Positions 20,711 to 30,504 of a DNA stretch of 64,000 nucleotides are shown here, in pieces. Each line of letters opens with the position of its first letter. Position 1 is the stretch's first letter. The stretch is taken from contig CM030931.1 of the NCBI GenBank assembly GCA_018136815.1, positions 414,021 to 478,020 of the forward strand, read 5' to 3'. The position numbers were made by a program, and so were the translations under genes. The notes under the pieces are model-generated. The model did no database searches. It saw nothing but the letters and a program-made list of their open reading frames with translations, and was not told where the DNA came from. Origin of the DNA: Isochrysis galbana (Eukaryota; Haptophyta; Isochrysidales; Isochrysidaceae).

Positions 20711-22095
20711 ATGGTGAACTGTTCTCGCGAACAGTGGGTCTCTTCCATTGCCGAAGAAGCTCGTGACTCTCTGTGCGCTCCGCATTCCCTGGCGACTTAC
20801 AACTACGAAGATCTCACAGACGAAGTCGCTCATTTGCAAGGAGTGTATCGCGAGGGGCGCCGCCTAAAATAATCTAGTGGCAATTCAACCGGTATACAGA
20901 AAGAGATACTGCAGTCTGAGTTGCATTCTCACCGCTGCACCGAAGCGGCACTTTTTGACTTGCTGCTGAAGCGTTCCGCCTTCGGGGGCTCCAGTGAGAA
21001 GTATGGATGGAGAAAAAATTGGGTTCCCATCCGCCTTTCCACTGATGGAGTACGACTCGCGGTCACATTTGCGTCTGGGGTCGCCAAAAAGGCACCTATA
21101 ACATTGACGGTCTATCGGTCGCCAACTACAAGTGGGATGCCCCCGCAGAAAGGCTTCAATTGGAGGATACGGACCGTGGGGTGTATCGAGACCACCAATG
21201 GCGTCATGATATCAGCTGTCAAGCAGATGCAGATGTCAAGCTCATATCCATCGACCCGGGTATCAAGAAGAAACTACAGATTGCTTCGGCTCCTTTGTCG
21301 CGATGCGCTGACGCGACGAAGCTTGCGGAGCTCGCTGCAGTTGAGCCCAGATCCGTCTTTTGGGAAATTTCCTCCAAAGAATGGGCAGACTACGCGGGGA
21401 CCAGGCGCTGGGAAGCCAGAGTCGTCGGTGCTCGACAAAGGAATCAACCGTATGACGTACTTGTTGAGGAACTGCGGATGTGCAGGAAGAAGACAGCCAA
21501 TCGCGAGACCTTCAAGGATTACCTCTTCCATCTCCTTGGGGGGTTTTCCACATTCACATCGCATCTCTTGCATCCTCAGCGTTCAATGGATCGATGGCGT
21601 GAAACCCGGAAGGCGATGAGTGCGCTGGCTCGCATCGCGGACCGAGTCTGGGGGATCAAGAAAAGGAAGAAGGGTGAGCCTCGCGTCCCGAATAACGAAA
21701 AGAAGAGAACTATCGTGCTGATAGGAGATGGGTCATTCGCGGACACTTTCCCAAAGAAAAAGTTTGTGCGCGCACTCGCGTCGCGCGGTTTGACGATTGT
21801 GCTCGACGAGTACAACACTTCTTCGATGTGTCCCTGCGGGGAATCCAAACTGCAGGACACTGCGGCGATCTTTCAGGTCGCATCTGATGACGCTCCACGT
21901 CGCCCTTGGTGCCACAAAGCAGCCGAGCACGAAGGACCATGTCACGTGATGTCTACCTTTCTTCTGAACCAGCTAGATACCGACCGTGATGAACTAGCTT
22001 GCATGCAAATGTTGCTTGCTGGGTATGAAGGGTTGTGTCACGGAACTAGACCGAAGTGTCTGTGCTCAGGTGTATGGAGGAAGGGGCGTCTGTAG
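20711..22095 (+). pseudogene. Fanzor-like RuvC nuclease (eukaryotic TnpB relative), interrupted
   Basis: The intact C-terminal ORF (21160-22095) has the TnpB/Fanzor RuvC plan. KLISIDPGIKK holds the RuvC-I Asp (21253). IVLDEYNTSSMCPCGESKL combines the Glu in the position typical of Fanzors (21808) with the first zinc-finger cysteines. CHKAAEHEGPC provides further zinc ligands, and LDTDRDELACMQML is RuvC-III with the DRD (21982). The same and an adjacent frame upstream give WVPIRLSTDGVRLAVTFASG and GTYNIDGLSVANYKW, typical of the region before RuvC-I; the frame changes at the A5 run 21086-21090. Further upstream an in-frame TAA (20870) separates REQWVSSIAEEARDSL from ALFDLLLKRSAF. Fanzors are RNA-guided DNA nucleases carried by transposons. 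Because the breaks could be introns or assembly errors, pseudogene status is likely but unproven. Confidence 0.7.
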
Positions 22096-22204
22096 TGAAA
22101 TGGTGTTTTGTGTCCGCTTAGCGTTTTCGTACATAACGTTAGAAGAAGCTTTGACGGCGTCTCTATGATAATTTTAAAACGATCTAATTTTAAACGACTA
22201 CAAT

Positions 22205-22261
22205 ACAACTGTGGACATTGATCGCTCAATTCGACTGATGTCCCACAATTGACGGAACGAC
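22205..22261 (-). repeat. Fanzor element right end with hairpin
   Basis: On the minus strand this reads GTCGTTCCGTCAATTGTGGG, then ACATCAGTCGAATTGAGC, ending ATGTCCACAGTTGT. GTGGGACAT and ATGTCCAC pair with one bulged G. It lies 110 bp after the Fanzor stop. Near-identical copies in the opposite orientation begin at 1829 and 57563. The adjoining inner sequence (GTATTGTAG..TTTAAAATTA) is also similar to that at 57620-57640. TnpB/Fanzor guide RNAs usually derive from this end, but no RNA is demonstrated here. Confidence 0.65.
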
Positions 22262-22476
22262 ACCTTACTGAAGTATGAAGTACTGCTTGCTATGGGGTGG
22301 GACTCACCGCGAGAGTTTTGTTTTTGTGCCCCCCGCCCCCCTCCCACGCCCCCGCTCCCCCGTCCCCCGCCGCTCGCGCGCGGGTGCTCCTCTCGCCGTC
22401 GAACCAGCCAAGCCCCAGCCTCCACCTCTCTCTCCCTCCCTCCCTTCCTGCCAAGCGGCCGAGCTCGTAGCGGCGT

Positions 22477-23444
22477 ATGGTCGGCGTGGTACCCAGTCAT
22501 CCACTCGGCTCGCGCGCCTGGTGGCGCGCGCACGCAGTCGAACTGCACGACAGCTGGAACCTCGTCTTCCTCGGCAGCCTCAACCTCGCTCACCTGGTCT
22601 GGTGGGCAGGCCACAGCGTGTCGCACCGCGTCGTCGAGTGTCTCTTCTTCGCCGACTTCATCTACATCTGGGCCGACTTCGCATGGCTGCTCGCGCTGCC
22701 AGAGTGCGTCAACCCGCGCGTCTGGCGCACGCTCGTCGCGCACCATGCCACCATTGTCTCCATGAGCTACCTTGGGTTCAACAATCCGGTGAGCAGGCCG
22801 GATCGTGGCGGTTGGCGGGTTACGTTGCATGTGTGTTCATCGCCGCCTACGGCGGTTGGGTCCATGTCGCCCCGTGGCGTGTGGTGTGACGGTGGAGGAT
22901 ATGCGTCGTCACACCCAAGTGTTCACCCTTGTGTGTGTGGTCCGACAGTGGAGGACGTACTTAGTCATGCCCCAACGTTCTCCCCACTTGGAGCGGCAGG
23001 TGCTGATGCGACACGCGGTCCGTTGTTGGGTCGTTGAGGTCGCCTCATGGAACCACATTGCGACGCGCAAGTTTAAGTCGCCTGTGTTCGAGAAGGTGAA
23101 CAAGCCGCTTTACATTGTCACCCGTCTAATAGGCTGGCCGGTCGCATACTTTGCTTACTTGCGCGACCGCAATTCACTCTCCGCGTCCGAGGTACTGAGA
23201 TGGGTGCGTGCCGCCCGGCCACTTTAAGCGGCCTGAGGGGGGCTTGATCGCACCCCACTGGGGTAGCTCCGACGACCGTCCCGTCCCATCCACGCAGGTG
23301 CCGTCGCAGGTGCACATATTGCTCTCTTTCATGCAGCTTTTGCTGTATGGGTTGATGATTCATTGGGGATACAACCTGCTCTTGCGCAAGCCAGACCCAC
23401 CCAAGGGGAGGAAATCGAGCTTGGGAGCGCGCGCAGTGATGTAG
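22477..23444 (+). CDS. TLC-domain multi-pass membrane protein
   Basis: Three exons are supported: 22477-22788 (donor GTGAGC), 23000-23191 (donor GTACTG; a GTGCGT at 23204 is an alternative), and 23298-23444, all phase 0. Exon 1 gives hydrophobic segments (WNLVFLGSLNLAHLVWWAGH; VECLFFADFIYIWADFAWLL) and LVAHHATIVSMSYLGFNNP, the HH-containing core of TRAM-LAG1-CLN8 domains. Exon 2 contains VEVASWNHIATRKF, with the acidic residue preceding the last helices. Exon 3 contains HILLSFMQLLLYGLMIHWGY and a short basic tail. At about 216 residues it resembles TMEM56/TLCD-type proteins of the ER or Golgi membrane, linked to lipid handling, more than full-length ceramide synthases. An in-frame TAG just before the ATG fixes the start. 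A C/CT-rich tract lies directly upstream. Confidence 0.65.
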
Positions 23445-24259
23445 GTGCGGCAGTGAGCACAGGTCTTGTGCATACCCAGGCGGACGAGGATCCCCAGCAT
23501 GTCTCAGTTTCGGATCGGTTAAGCGAGACGATTCGCTCTATCTTTGCGCCAGCGACTTTGACCCTCAAGACCAAGAAGGGTGAGTAGAAGAGCACAACGC
23601 GGAGCCGGCACAGGGGCCGCTAGACCATAGCGATGAGGCTGGACAGACGCGCGATGTAGTCGCCGCCGGCTACTATGTGTGTGCATGCGAGTACGTATCA
23701 CTCAAGGCTAAATTGAGGCCAAGGTTGGGGGCTGGGAGTTATCTCTGTGGGGGACATCAGCGGTCGACCATGAGCTTCTCTACTTGTTCTCTACCCCCAG
23801 GGAATTTCCCGCACGTGATTTGCGTTTGATTCGCTCTCTGGGGACGGACTGAATCCGTCGCAGGCGTGCACACGGGTGATAGATGACTGGATGGCCCGAA
23901 TCAATCCCATGTGCGTGCATGTTATGTGTCTCGCTTGTTGGTTGTTAGACCAGTCAGACACGACGGCTAAAATAACGAAAGGCCGATCGCGGATGCGACA
24001 GTACACTAATAGAGTACCGTGTTGCGTTGAGGTTGAGGCGTTGGCGTTGAGAGTGTTGAGAGTTGAGAGAATCGGGGGCGGTCAGCGGTCAGGGTGGCTT
24101 CGCCTTTGGTCGCCTTTGGCGATGGCGATGGGGAAGCGTCGAAGTTTTAGTACTGAGGGACCGTATCCCTTCGTCACCAACGGAGCAACGGAGCGCCTTA
24201 CCCCGAGATGGAGTTATCCGCCGTTGTTGACGCATGGCTCGTCCGGTGCGGATGCTACT
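23445..24259. other. intergenic, nothing recognised
   Basis: Short ORFs without motifs. An extra 3' exon of the TLC gene cannot be excluded (frame 23363-23587), but nothing supports it. Confidence 0.4.
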
Positions 24260-25258
24260 TATCTCTTAAGAGGCGGCTGGAAGCACCTGCAAAGGTGCTT
24301 CGAGACCCTTTTTTATTCCTAGCATATTGGCGGCCCCTTGGAGCCTAGAGAACACTAAAATTGAGCTGGAGCCTTGCCATCAATATGGAGGACTAGTCTT
24401 ATGCATAAGATGGAGTCGCATCGCCCGAAATTTGCTCCCATGACCTGATCGGTGGCGATGCTGCCGACGAGCCGGCGTCGCACGTCGTTCACAACGCATG
24501 CTGCAGGAGATCGAGTCAGAGTTCACAACTCTCATCAAGATTATACGTGTCGGGGGCATTTATTGATGCTGAGTAATCTAAGCCTTACAAATCATACACA
24601 AGATGAACTGCTCACAAACCCTTTGGACCAGAATATTTCATGGGCAAAGCGTTCCCCTTTGAGACAGACCACATACAAGCGAGCGGAGACGAGCACACAA
24701 CACACAAAAGCATTCAGACTGCACGTGCGCGCATTGCAGTGGACTGCCTGCGCGTCGCCGTGGCCAGCGCGCAGGCAGCCCATATGTGTCTAGCCATAAC
24801 ACTCCCTGATCGGGCGCGCAGACACAGACAGCCTGCCGTAAAATTGCTGGCTCGTGCTCGTGCGCTGCGCCATTGCCGCTGCAGCAGCTAGCCGCCAACA
24901 CCAGCAGCCACTCGCCCGCCACTGTGGCGATCGGAACGTGCCGACCCACAAACAAAGGCAACCAGGCTTGTCAGTCCCCCTTCCCACCGCCTAGATGTTC
25001 GCCCATCTGCTCGTGAAAGGTGAAGCACCTTTCGCGGAGCGCGCATGCAGCGCCGCCCAGGTGACACAAATGGTGACCTAGCTCGCGCTGCGCGTCGAGC
25101 TGGGGGCTAGGGCCAAGATATGATGGGTGAGGGGTATGGAGACGCCCTCCCATGCCGCTACAGCCGCCAACGAGGTGGTCTGAGAGGCATGGGAGGGCAC
25201 GGCGCGGCGCGGCAACGGCGTGCAGCACCTCCGAAGGTGCTTCGCCTCTTAAGAGATA
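24260..25258. mobile_element. MITE-like element with hairpin-bearing terminal inverted repeats
   Basis: The left end reads TATCTCTTAAGAGGCGGC then AAGCACCTGCAAAGGTGCTT. The right end read on the minus strand is TATCTCTTAAGAGGCG then AAGCACCTTCGGAGGTGCTG. Each terminus has a 16-bp identical outer repeat and its own inner AAGCACCT..AGGTGCTT hairpin. An inner 13-bp inverted repeat (GCCCTCCCATGCC at 25144, GGCATGGGAGGGC at 25187) lies near the right end. The internal 900 bp has no transposase. No convincing target duplication was found. Confidence 0.65.
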
Positions 25259-25530
25259 GCTAAAAAGATGTCCTACGACGATATAAGTTCTAACGGCTAT
25301 TCAGCTTGTTCCGGGCAAAGCAGAGCTCGCTCGCACTCGCGCCGGACCCCCTGCCCACCCCCTCCCTCCCTCCCTCCCTCCCTCCCATTCTGCCTCTCGC
25401 TCTCTGTCGCCCGGTCTCACCCTTGCCCTCCGCCCTCCCCCCCACCCTCCGCCCCCTCCTTCCCCATCCCTCTCTCCCCACCAATCACCCGCTCGCCACC
25501 TCATTCTCTCACGCTCACCAAGTCCCCCTC

Positions 25531-27228
25531 ATGGCATCTCGCAGCCGCGGCGGCTCCTCATCGCCGCCGCGAGCCCTACGTCAGGCAGCGCTGATCGCCG
25601 GCTGCGGTCTAGGCTTTGTAAGCCTGTTGCGTCTCACGTGGCCCTCCGGTGACCACCTTGAACTGCACCAGAGTGGTGGGGGCGGCCGCTTTGCGGTGGA
25701 GGGGCACGCAGCACTCTCAGTGGATGAGCGGCGTGTCGCGGACGGCAGTAAAGCGGGTGTGGCCCCCGCCGGTGGCCGCTTAGCACGCGTCGGGCTCATT
25801 ATGCTCATAGTCAACCGCTTTCCCAAGTGGTGGCCCTTTTTGGTCGCCACATACAAGCGAAACGCGCCGCAGTACACGCTTCTTGCAGTTCACACGGCAG
25901 GGAGGTATGAGGCACCGCCTGCGGTCACCGTTGACGACGCGCATATACGATACGTACACATTCCGCCGGAGGAGCTGCGCAGCCGCTTTGTCGCTAGGCT
26001 GGGTGCTTCACAGTCGCAGGCCACCGCTAAGCTGGCCACACTCAAAGGGCTGAGCGACCTCAAGCCGTTCTATGGGTGCTTATTCGAGCAGGAGATTGCG
26101 GAGTACACTCATTGGGGTTGGGTCGACTGGGATATACTGCTAGGCGACATGGCTTCAATCGTTCCTGAGAGCTTGCTGTGGGAGACAGACGCGGTCACCT
26201 TCCCGGGCGCGACGCTTGGCTTTGCGTGGGCGGGCCAGCTGACCATTTTTCAGAACCGAGGAGAGACACGGGAACTCTACACCGTCACCCCTGACTTTCT
26301 AAGTCTCGGCTTTAAGAGTACCGGTGAGTCGACAGCCCCCCCCCCCCCCCCCGCCTCCACTTTCCCCATGCAATTCGTAAGGTGGGGTACGAGAGTGCAT
26401 CATACGCTGCCCATGGGCTCAGGGTGCACATCGTTCCTATCACGCTATTCCCTCGGGTTGTGCCTGTGGTAACAAGGCACACAGTAGTGCGGAGAGTTCG
26501 CCTTCTAGCAAAGCAGCACGTTGCGAGCCCTTGGCTCGTTCCAAGCACCCTTCTGTGTACTCACAGGCGATGGCCAATCTGGATGGGAGGAGCGCGTCTT
26601 TCTTCGTGATGTGCTTCGTGCAAAGCCTCAATTCTCCATCAACTTTCACATGGCGGCACAGATCGACTACAAGGCGCAGTGGCTCACATGGGTTCCGGTC
26701 GACCATTATTGGCACGAGGGACGCATCTTCCGCTGCTCCTCGTCCCCCTTTTCGAAATCTGGGAGACCGCCCTTGTTGTTGACCAACGTCTCGCGCTGGC
26801 TGCGTCAGGTTGAGCAGATACAGAGTGACCCTCGAGGCTTCTACAACTCGAAGGATCGCGTCTGCCTAAGGTGGGACCTGACCTCGTCGCCGTGGATGTG
26901 TTGCCCGCACTCACTCGGTGTGAGCTACTTGTGGAGCGACAGACGACTTCGTGGCCGGGTAACACCCTACCCCGAGCATGACACGACAATGCGCGAAGCG
27001 CTTGCAGCCAAGGCCAGGAAGGCACATTCACGCGTACGCGTTGAGAGCATGCCTTACGGCAAGTGCCAGGAGGGTGCCTTCTTTCATGCAGGTCTCACGC
27101 CGAGTGAGCGAGCACCTGCATGTGCCGGGGGAACATGGGCTTTGCTCGACGACATCGGTAGATTTAGCGGTGATTTGAAAGTGCTCGATGCAGGGAGCTG
27201 CACTAGCAGCGGTGGGATACCTACTTAG
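25531..27228 (+). CDS. DUF6625-like type II membrane protein, probable glycosyltransferase
   Basis: Two exons, 25531-26323 (donor GTGAGT) and 26567-27228 (acceptor TACTCACAG), phase 1, about 484 residues. A short basic N-terminus precedes a hydrophobic segment (ALIAGCGLGFVSLLRL), indicating a Golgi-type signal anchor. The luminal part has RVGLIMLIVNRFPKWWPFLV, then LKGLSDLKPFYGCLFEQEIA followed by HWGWVDWDILLGDM. This matches the 'K..DfKP.fG..F...l..y..WG..DlDi..Gd' core of DUF6625 proteins, which resemble polysaccharide-type glycosyltransferases. The acidic DWD would be the DxD analogue. Exon 2 adds further Trp/Cys-rich sequence without motifs that I recognise. A CT-rich tract (25360-25530) abuts the ATG. 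Enzymatic activity is inference. Confidence 0.55.
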
Positions 27229-27595
27229 CCGTGCGATGGCCTAGCTAGTGATACTTGCGGCGCTCGCGTGTATGTCTATGGTGATCAAGATTGAAAAAAA
27301 AGGTCCAATGAACCGCTACTTGCACGGCGTGTCTCATCTGCTCGTATGTGGTGGGGACGATTCGACTCCGGGAGTTCCGTTCTCTCTCGCCGTTCGTTCG
27401 CTACCTCCTTCGTCGCTCTCGTCGTCCTCGAATCATTCGTTCAATGCTCTCGCTTACGAGCGCTCAACGCTAATTCTTACCTTGAGCTCCGTCGCTGCCG
27501 ATCCGTTTGCTGTTGCCAGTCAAATTTTGGATGGACTGGCCGATTCGTTCCCTCGAAACTCGCCGTTAAGCTGCCTTGGCCGTGCCAGCGAGAAA
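27229..27595. other. intergenic, nothing recognised
   Basis: Only motif-free short ORFs are present, ending at an element-end motif. Confidence 0.5.
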
Positions 27596-27632
27596 GTCGA
27601 GTTCCGTCAAAAGAGGGCCAGGTGATATTTTG
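27596..27632. repeat. element-end motif, inverted copy
   Basis: GTCGAGTTCCGTCAAAAGAG then GGCCAGGTGAT, the reverse complement of the motif at 9203 and 44462 with one change. It lies about 190 bp before the LINE ORF1 start. Confidence 0.65.
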
Positions 27633-27785
27633 TTTTCTCTTAGACTGTTGGCGTAACGTTACACGCTAATCCTCCATCTATAGCTATAAAAAAACATCTG
27701 AAGATTCTGGGCTGCACACCTACTACTGACTGGGTATCCCCTCTCTACTTACACCGCCCTTAAAACTATTGTTATAGTTTTAGCG

Positions 27786-29444
27786 ATGGAGCGCGCGCCG
27801 ACCGCTCCCACCTCCCAGCCCTCTGCCGCCACGACGCCCCAACGGGGCCGACCCAAGCCACCGGAGCCCAAGCGCTCGCAACCCTCAGCCCCTCCCGATC
27901 AGGACGTCGAGATGGCGCCACCTCCCTCTCCTCCCAGGCAGCCTCACAGCCAGGGAACAGGCAGAGTCCTGTTTCCTTGTGCAGACCAGAGCCAGGGCAA
28001 TGCCCTGCCACAGGCCTCCCTCGACACGCCACCCAACCAAGGACTCCCCATGGGGGCTGGCAGCACTGCTGCCACCCCCATGGTGGCAACTCCTACCATC
28101 AGTGCACCCCTCGGGGGCGGGCACTTGACACAATAACAATCAGCAATCCTGGGGGCTTTTGCGCCCTCCAACCAACAACCAACACCTGCGCAAAAATCCT
28201 ACGCGGAAGCCGCCCAGAAGGGACCCATGGGGAAGACTCCAATGCAGCAAGCTCAGAAGCAACCAGCCCCACAGCCACAGCAGCCATCGCGCAAGCGGGC
28301 CGACCCCCAATCAGACCCCAAGCCGATTGCAAACAACAACACACAACTTGCTCCCCCCCCTCTTGATGAGGAGGAAGAGCCGGAAGACACCCCTTTTTTC
28401 ATTCAGCTAGCTCAGCTAGCTGACGACAAGAAGGATATCAAAAGCGAAGATGTAGCTACCTTCATGAAATTCCTCCTCTCTAGGCTGGAAGGCCTAGACG
28501 CAACTCCGGATGGTATGGACAAGGGCCGTAAAGGCCCTTGGATCTTCTACGTCGATGAGGACGCACACGATCAATTCAAGGCCGCATATGGAGACAAAGT
28601 TAATACGGCACTCTCTGGAGTCCCGCACGAGTTTGGAATCACCTACGGCGCGTTAGCCGACTCGGCCCCTCGCAAGTCGAGCGCCATCCGGTCCTCTCTC
28701 AAAGAGGTGGCGACCTACATCGTATTCCGCATCTTTGACCCGATCAAGGCGTACAAAACCAAGACTAGGCATCTGGCTAACTCGCTCGAGCGCGAGGGTT
28801 TCCACGTGCTAAGGGGCAACCAACAGCGAGCCAAAACTTCACTGGAAGGAATCACGAAGGTCGAATCCGGCAAGCGCCCAATCTGGCATTTCTATGTTTA
28901 CACAGACACGTCTGCCTTGGGGCACCGTTTCCCTCGAAACTTCCATGTGACTCTCGATGACGGAGAAAAATTCAACCTGGACTATGCGGTCCGATCATCA
29001 GTGGAATGCGTGACTCCTGAGGCGGAGTTAGCCATCCATGGAGCCCCTGGGGGTTGCAAAGGATACGACAAGCCGTGGGCAATCTCATTTCTGCGCAAGA
29101 ATCAAGTTAGCTTTCGCCAGTGTACGTGCGAACAAGATAAGGCGAAAGCAGAGCAACGTAAGCGTCAAAGGGACGCTAGCAACGCCATGGACTACAGGGC
29201 CATCATGGGTCTTGGAGCGGCGGCGCCATGCCGCCGATTCATGGCGGGTGAATGCAAGAACAACCGCATGAAAGGACGCCAAATCGTCCAATGCTCCTCA
29301 AGCCACGACATCCCCGGATGTTGGGTAAAAGATCCCGTCACGGGCAAACAAACTTGTATGGTCAAATGCAATCTGAAACCTAATAAGGCTTATCCAGGGT
29401 ACTGCGTGAACGGAGTTAGTTGCCTCTACCGTCATGGTGAATAG
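27786..29444 (+). pseudogene. LINE ORF1 protein with one in-frame TAA
   Basis: The frame runs from ATG 27786 to TAG 29442-29444 with one TAA at 28134-28136; the sequence beyond it stays in frame (QSAILGAFAPSNQQ, then KSYAEAAQKG). The N-terminal 180 residues are Pro/Gln-rich and disordered. The folded part begins near PFFIQLAQLADDKKDIKSED and continues with KGPWIFYVDEDAHDQFKAA and YIVFRIFDPIKAYKTKTRHL. The C-terminus has clustered cysteines: CRRFMAGECKNN..CSSSHD, and a final CVNGVSCLYRHGE resembling a CCCH-type knuckle. These are typical nucleic-acid-binding parts of LINE ORF1/gag proteins. It overlaps ORF2 by 11 bases (ATGGTGAATAG). The TAA sits in a CAA-rich context and may be a C-to-T change. 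Confidence 0.65.
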
Positions 29445-30504
29445 TAACGATCTAAAGATTGCGACATACAATATGAACGGAGCTAAACATAAACTAGCGT
29501 CTACGCTAGCCCAAGCGAAATTTGGAGGGATACATGTTCTTTACGCGCAAGAACTACACCATTACAGCGATGGGTGGCACCTTAGGGTGCAAGGTTTGGC
29601 CCGGTCCCTGGGTTGGGACTGGTTTCAATCTCCCGCGACTAGGGGCGACCCTGGGAGCGGAGTGGCGATAGCCATCAGAAAGGACAGAGGCGACGTAGTA
29701 GTAGAATCTTGGTCGGTAGTTATCCCGGGGAGGATGATAATAGTTAAAGCTAAAATGGGACATGAAACGATAACTTTCTCTTCTGTATACCTTAATGCGC
29801 AACCTACTAAACGCAGGGACGAAATAAAAATATTGCACGCGGCGGCGGACATACTTCCGCACACTATACTAGCGGGCGATTTTAATTGCGTGGAAAACGT
29901 CACTAGAGATACTAGGTCGAACCCGGGGGCGGCCCCTTACACGAATTCGGGAGGCAGAGCCCTAGCGCGGGCGATAGCAGCACGAGGACTTACTGACGTC
30001 CAGACATTGGTTGACCCCGGCCTTAGAGATCAATACACGAGGTGCGGTCATCAGACCTTCACTAGAATAGACCGTATATACGCCGCGGAATACTACTCCA
30101 CGTGGAAGTGGCACAAGGCGTATATAGATTTAAGACTTTTCACGGGCATGGCGGCATCAGACCACCACCCGGTGGTGGCAACCTTTACGATTGCCCCTCC
30201 CAGACGGGCGACTGAGATTGAGGCCAAGATACCGCAGGAGGTGCTAGACGACCCGGAGGCACGCGAGATAATAAACCTCCTCTGGAGGAGCCTGTACCCG
30301 TCCCCCCCGGGAGAGGACGCTAGAGATAAGATCAGGGTGTGGACGGAAACCAAAAGGAAAGTGTCCTCGATTCTACTCGCTAAGGCGGTGGAACTTCGTA
30401 GACGAAGATCGTACGCCCAAGCGGAGATAGACGCTGAAGTCGTGCGCGCGCTGCTTCTGCTTCGACCAGGGGCTGAAGGGCTGAAAAAAATTCTTGATTC
30501 TTGA
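29434..30504 (+). CDS. LINE ORF2, apurinic-type endonuclease domain only
   Basis: 356 residues starting at the ATG inside the ORF1 stop overlap. The EEP/APE-type endonuclease is complete: LKIATYNMNGAKHKL (first strand with Asn), VLYAQELHHYSDGW with the catalytic Glu, ITFSSVYLNAQP, ILAGDFNCVENV (D and N of GDFN), TRIDRIYAAEYY, and ASDHHPVVATF with the terminal DH. In LINEs it nicks target DNA for target-primed reverse transcription. After the endonuclease there are about 100 helical, Arg/Glu-rich residues, and the frame stops at 30502 next to an A7 run. The reverse transcriptase expected downstream is missing. Confidence 0.8.
   Translation: MVNSNDLKIATYNMNGAKHKLASTLAQAKFGGIHVLYAQELHHYSDGWHLRVQGLARSLGWDWFQSPATRGDPGSGVAIAIRKDRGDVVVESWSVVIPGRMIIVKAKMGHETITFSSVYLNAQPTKRRDEIKILHAAADILPHTILAGDFNCVENVTRDTRSNPGAAPYTNSGGRALARAIAARGLTDVQTLVDPGLRDQYTRCGHQTFTRIDRIYAAEYYSTWKWHKAYIDLRLFTGMAASDHHPVVATFTIAPPRRATEIEAKIPQEVLDDPEAREIINLLWRSLYPSPPGEDARDKIRVWTETKRKVSSILLAKAVELRRRRSYAQAEIDAEVVRALLLLRPGAEGLKKILDS

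Larger units (their letters stand above)
27740..30504 (+). mobile_element. LINE retrotransposon, 5'-complete but lacking reverse transcriptase
   Basis: The order is: AT-rich leader with the pseudo-palindrome AAAACTATTGTTATAGTTTT (27762-27781), ORF1 (27786-29444, one in-frame TAA), and ORF2 (29434-30504, apurinic-type endonuclease). The reading frame ends shortly after the endonuclease at an A-run, and no reverse transcriptase follows. LINE copies are usually 5'-truncated, so this 3' loss suggests a later deletion or recombination. Fragments of relatives lie at 7.1, 9.5, 12.6-16.5 and 43.8-44.9 kb. Confidence 0.8.

Noticed and set aside
22205-22261. Helitron 3' end
   Set aside because: There is a hairpin but no CTRR terminus and no Rep/helicase sequence; sharing with the Fanzor flank and an inverted right-type end fits better with inverted-end elements.
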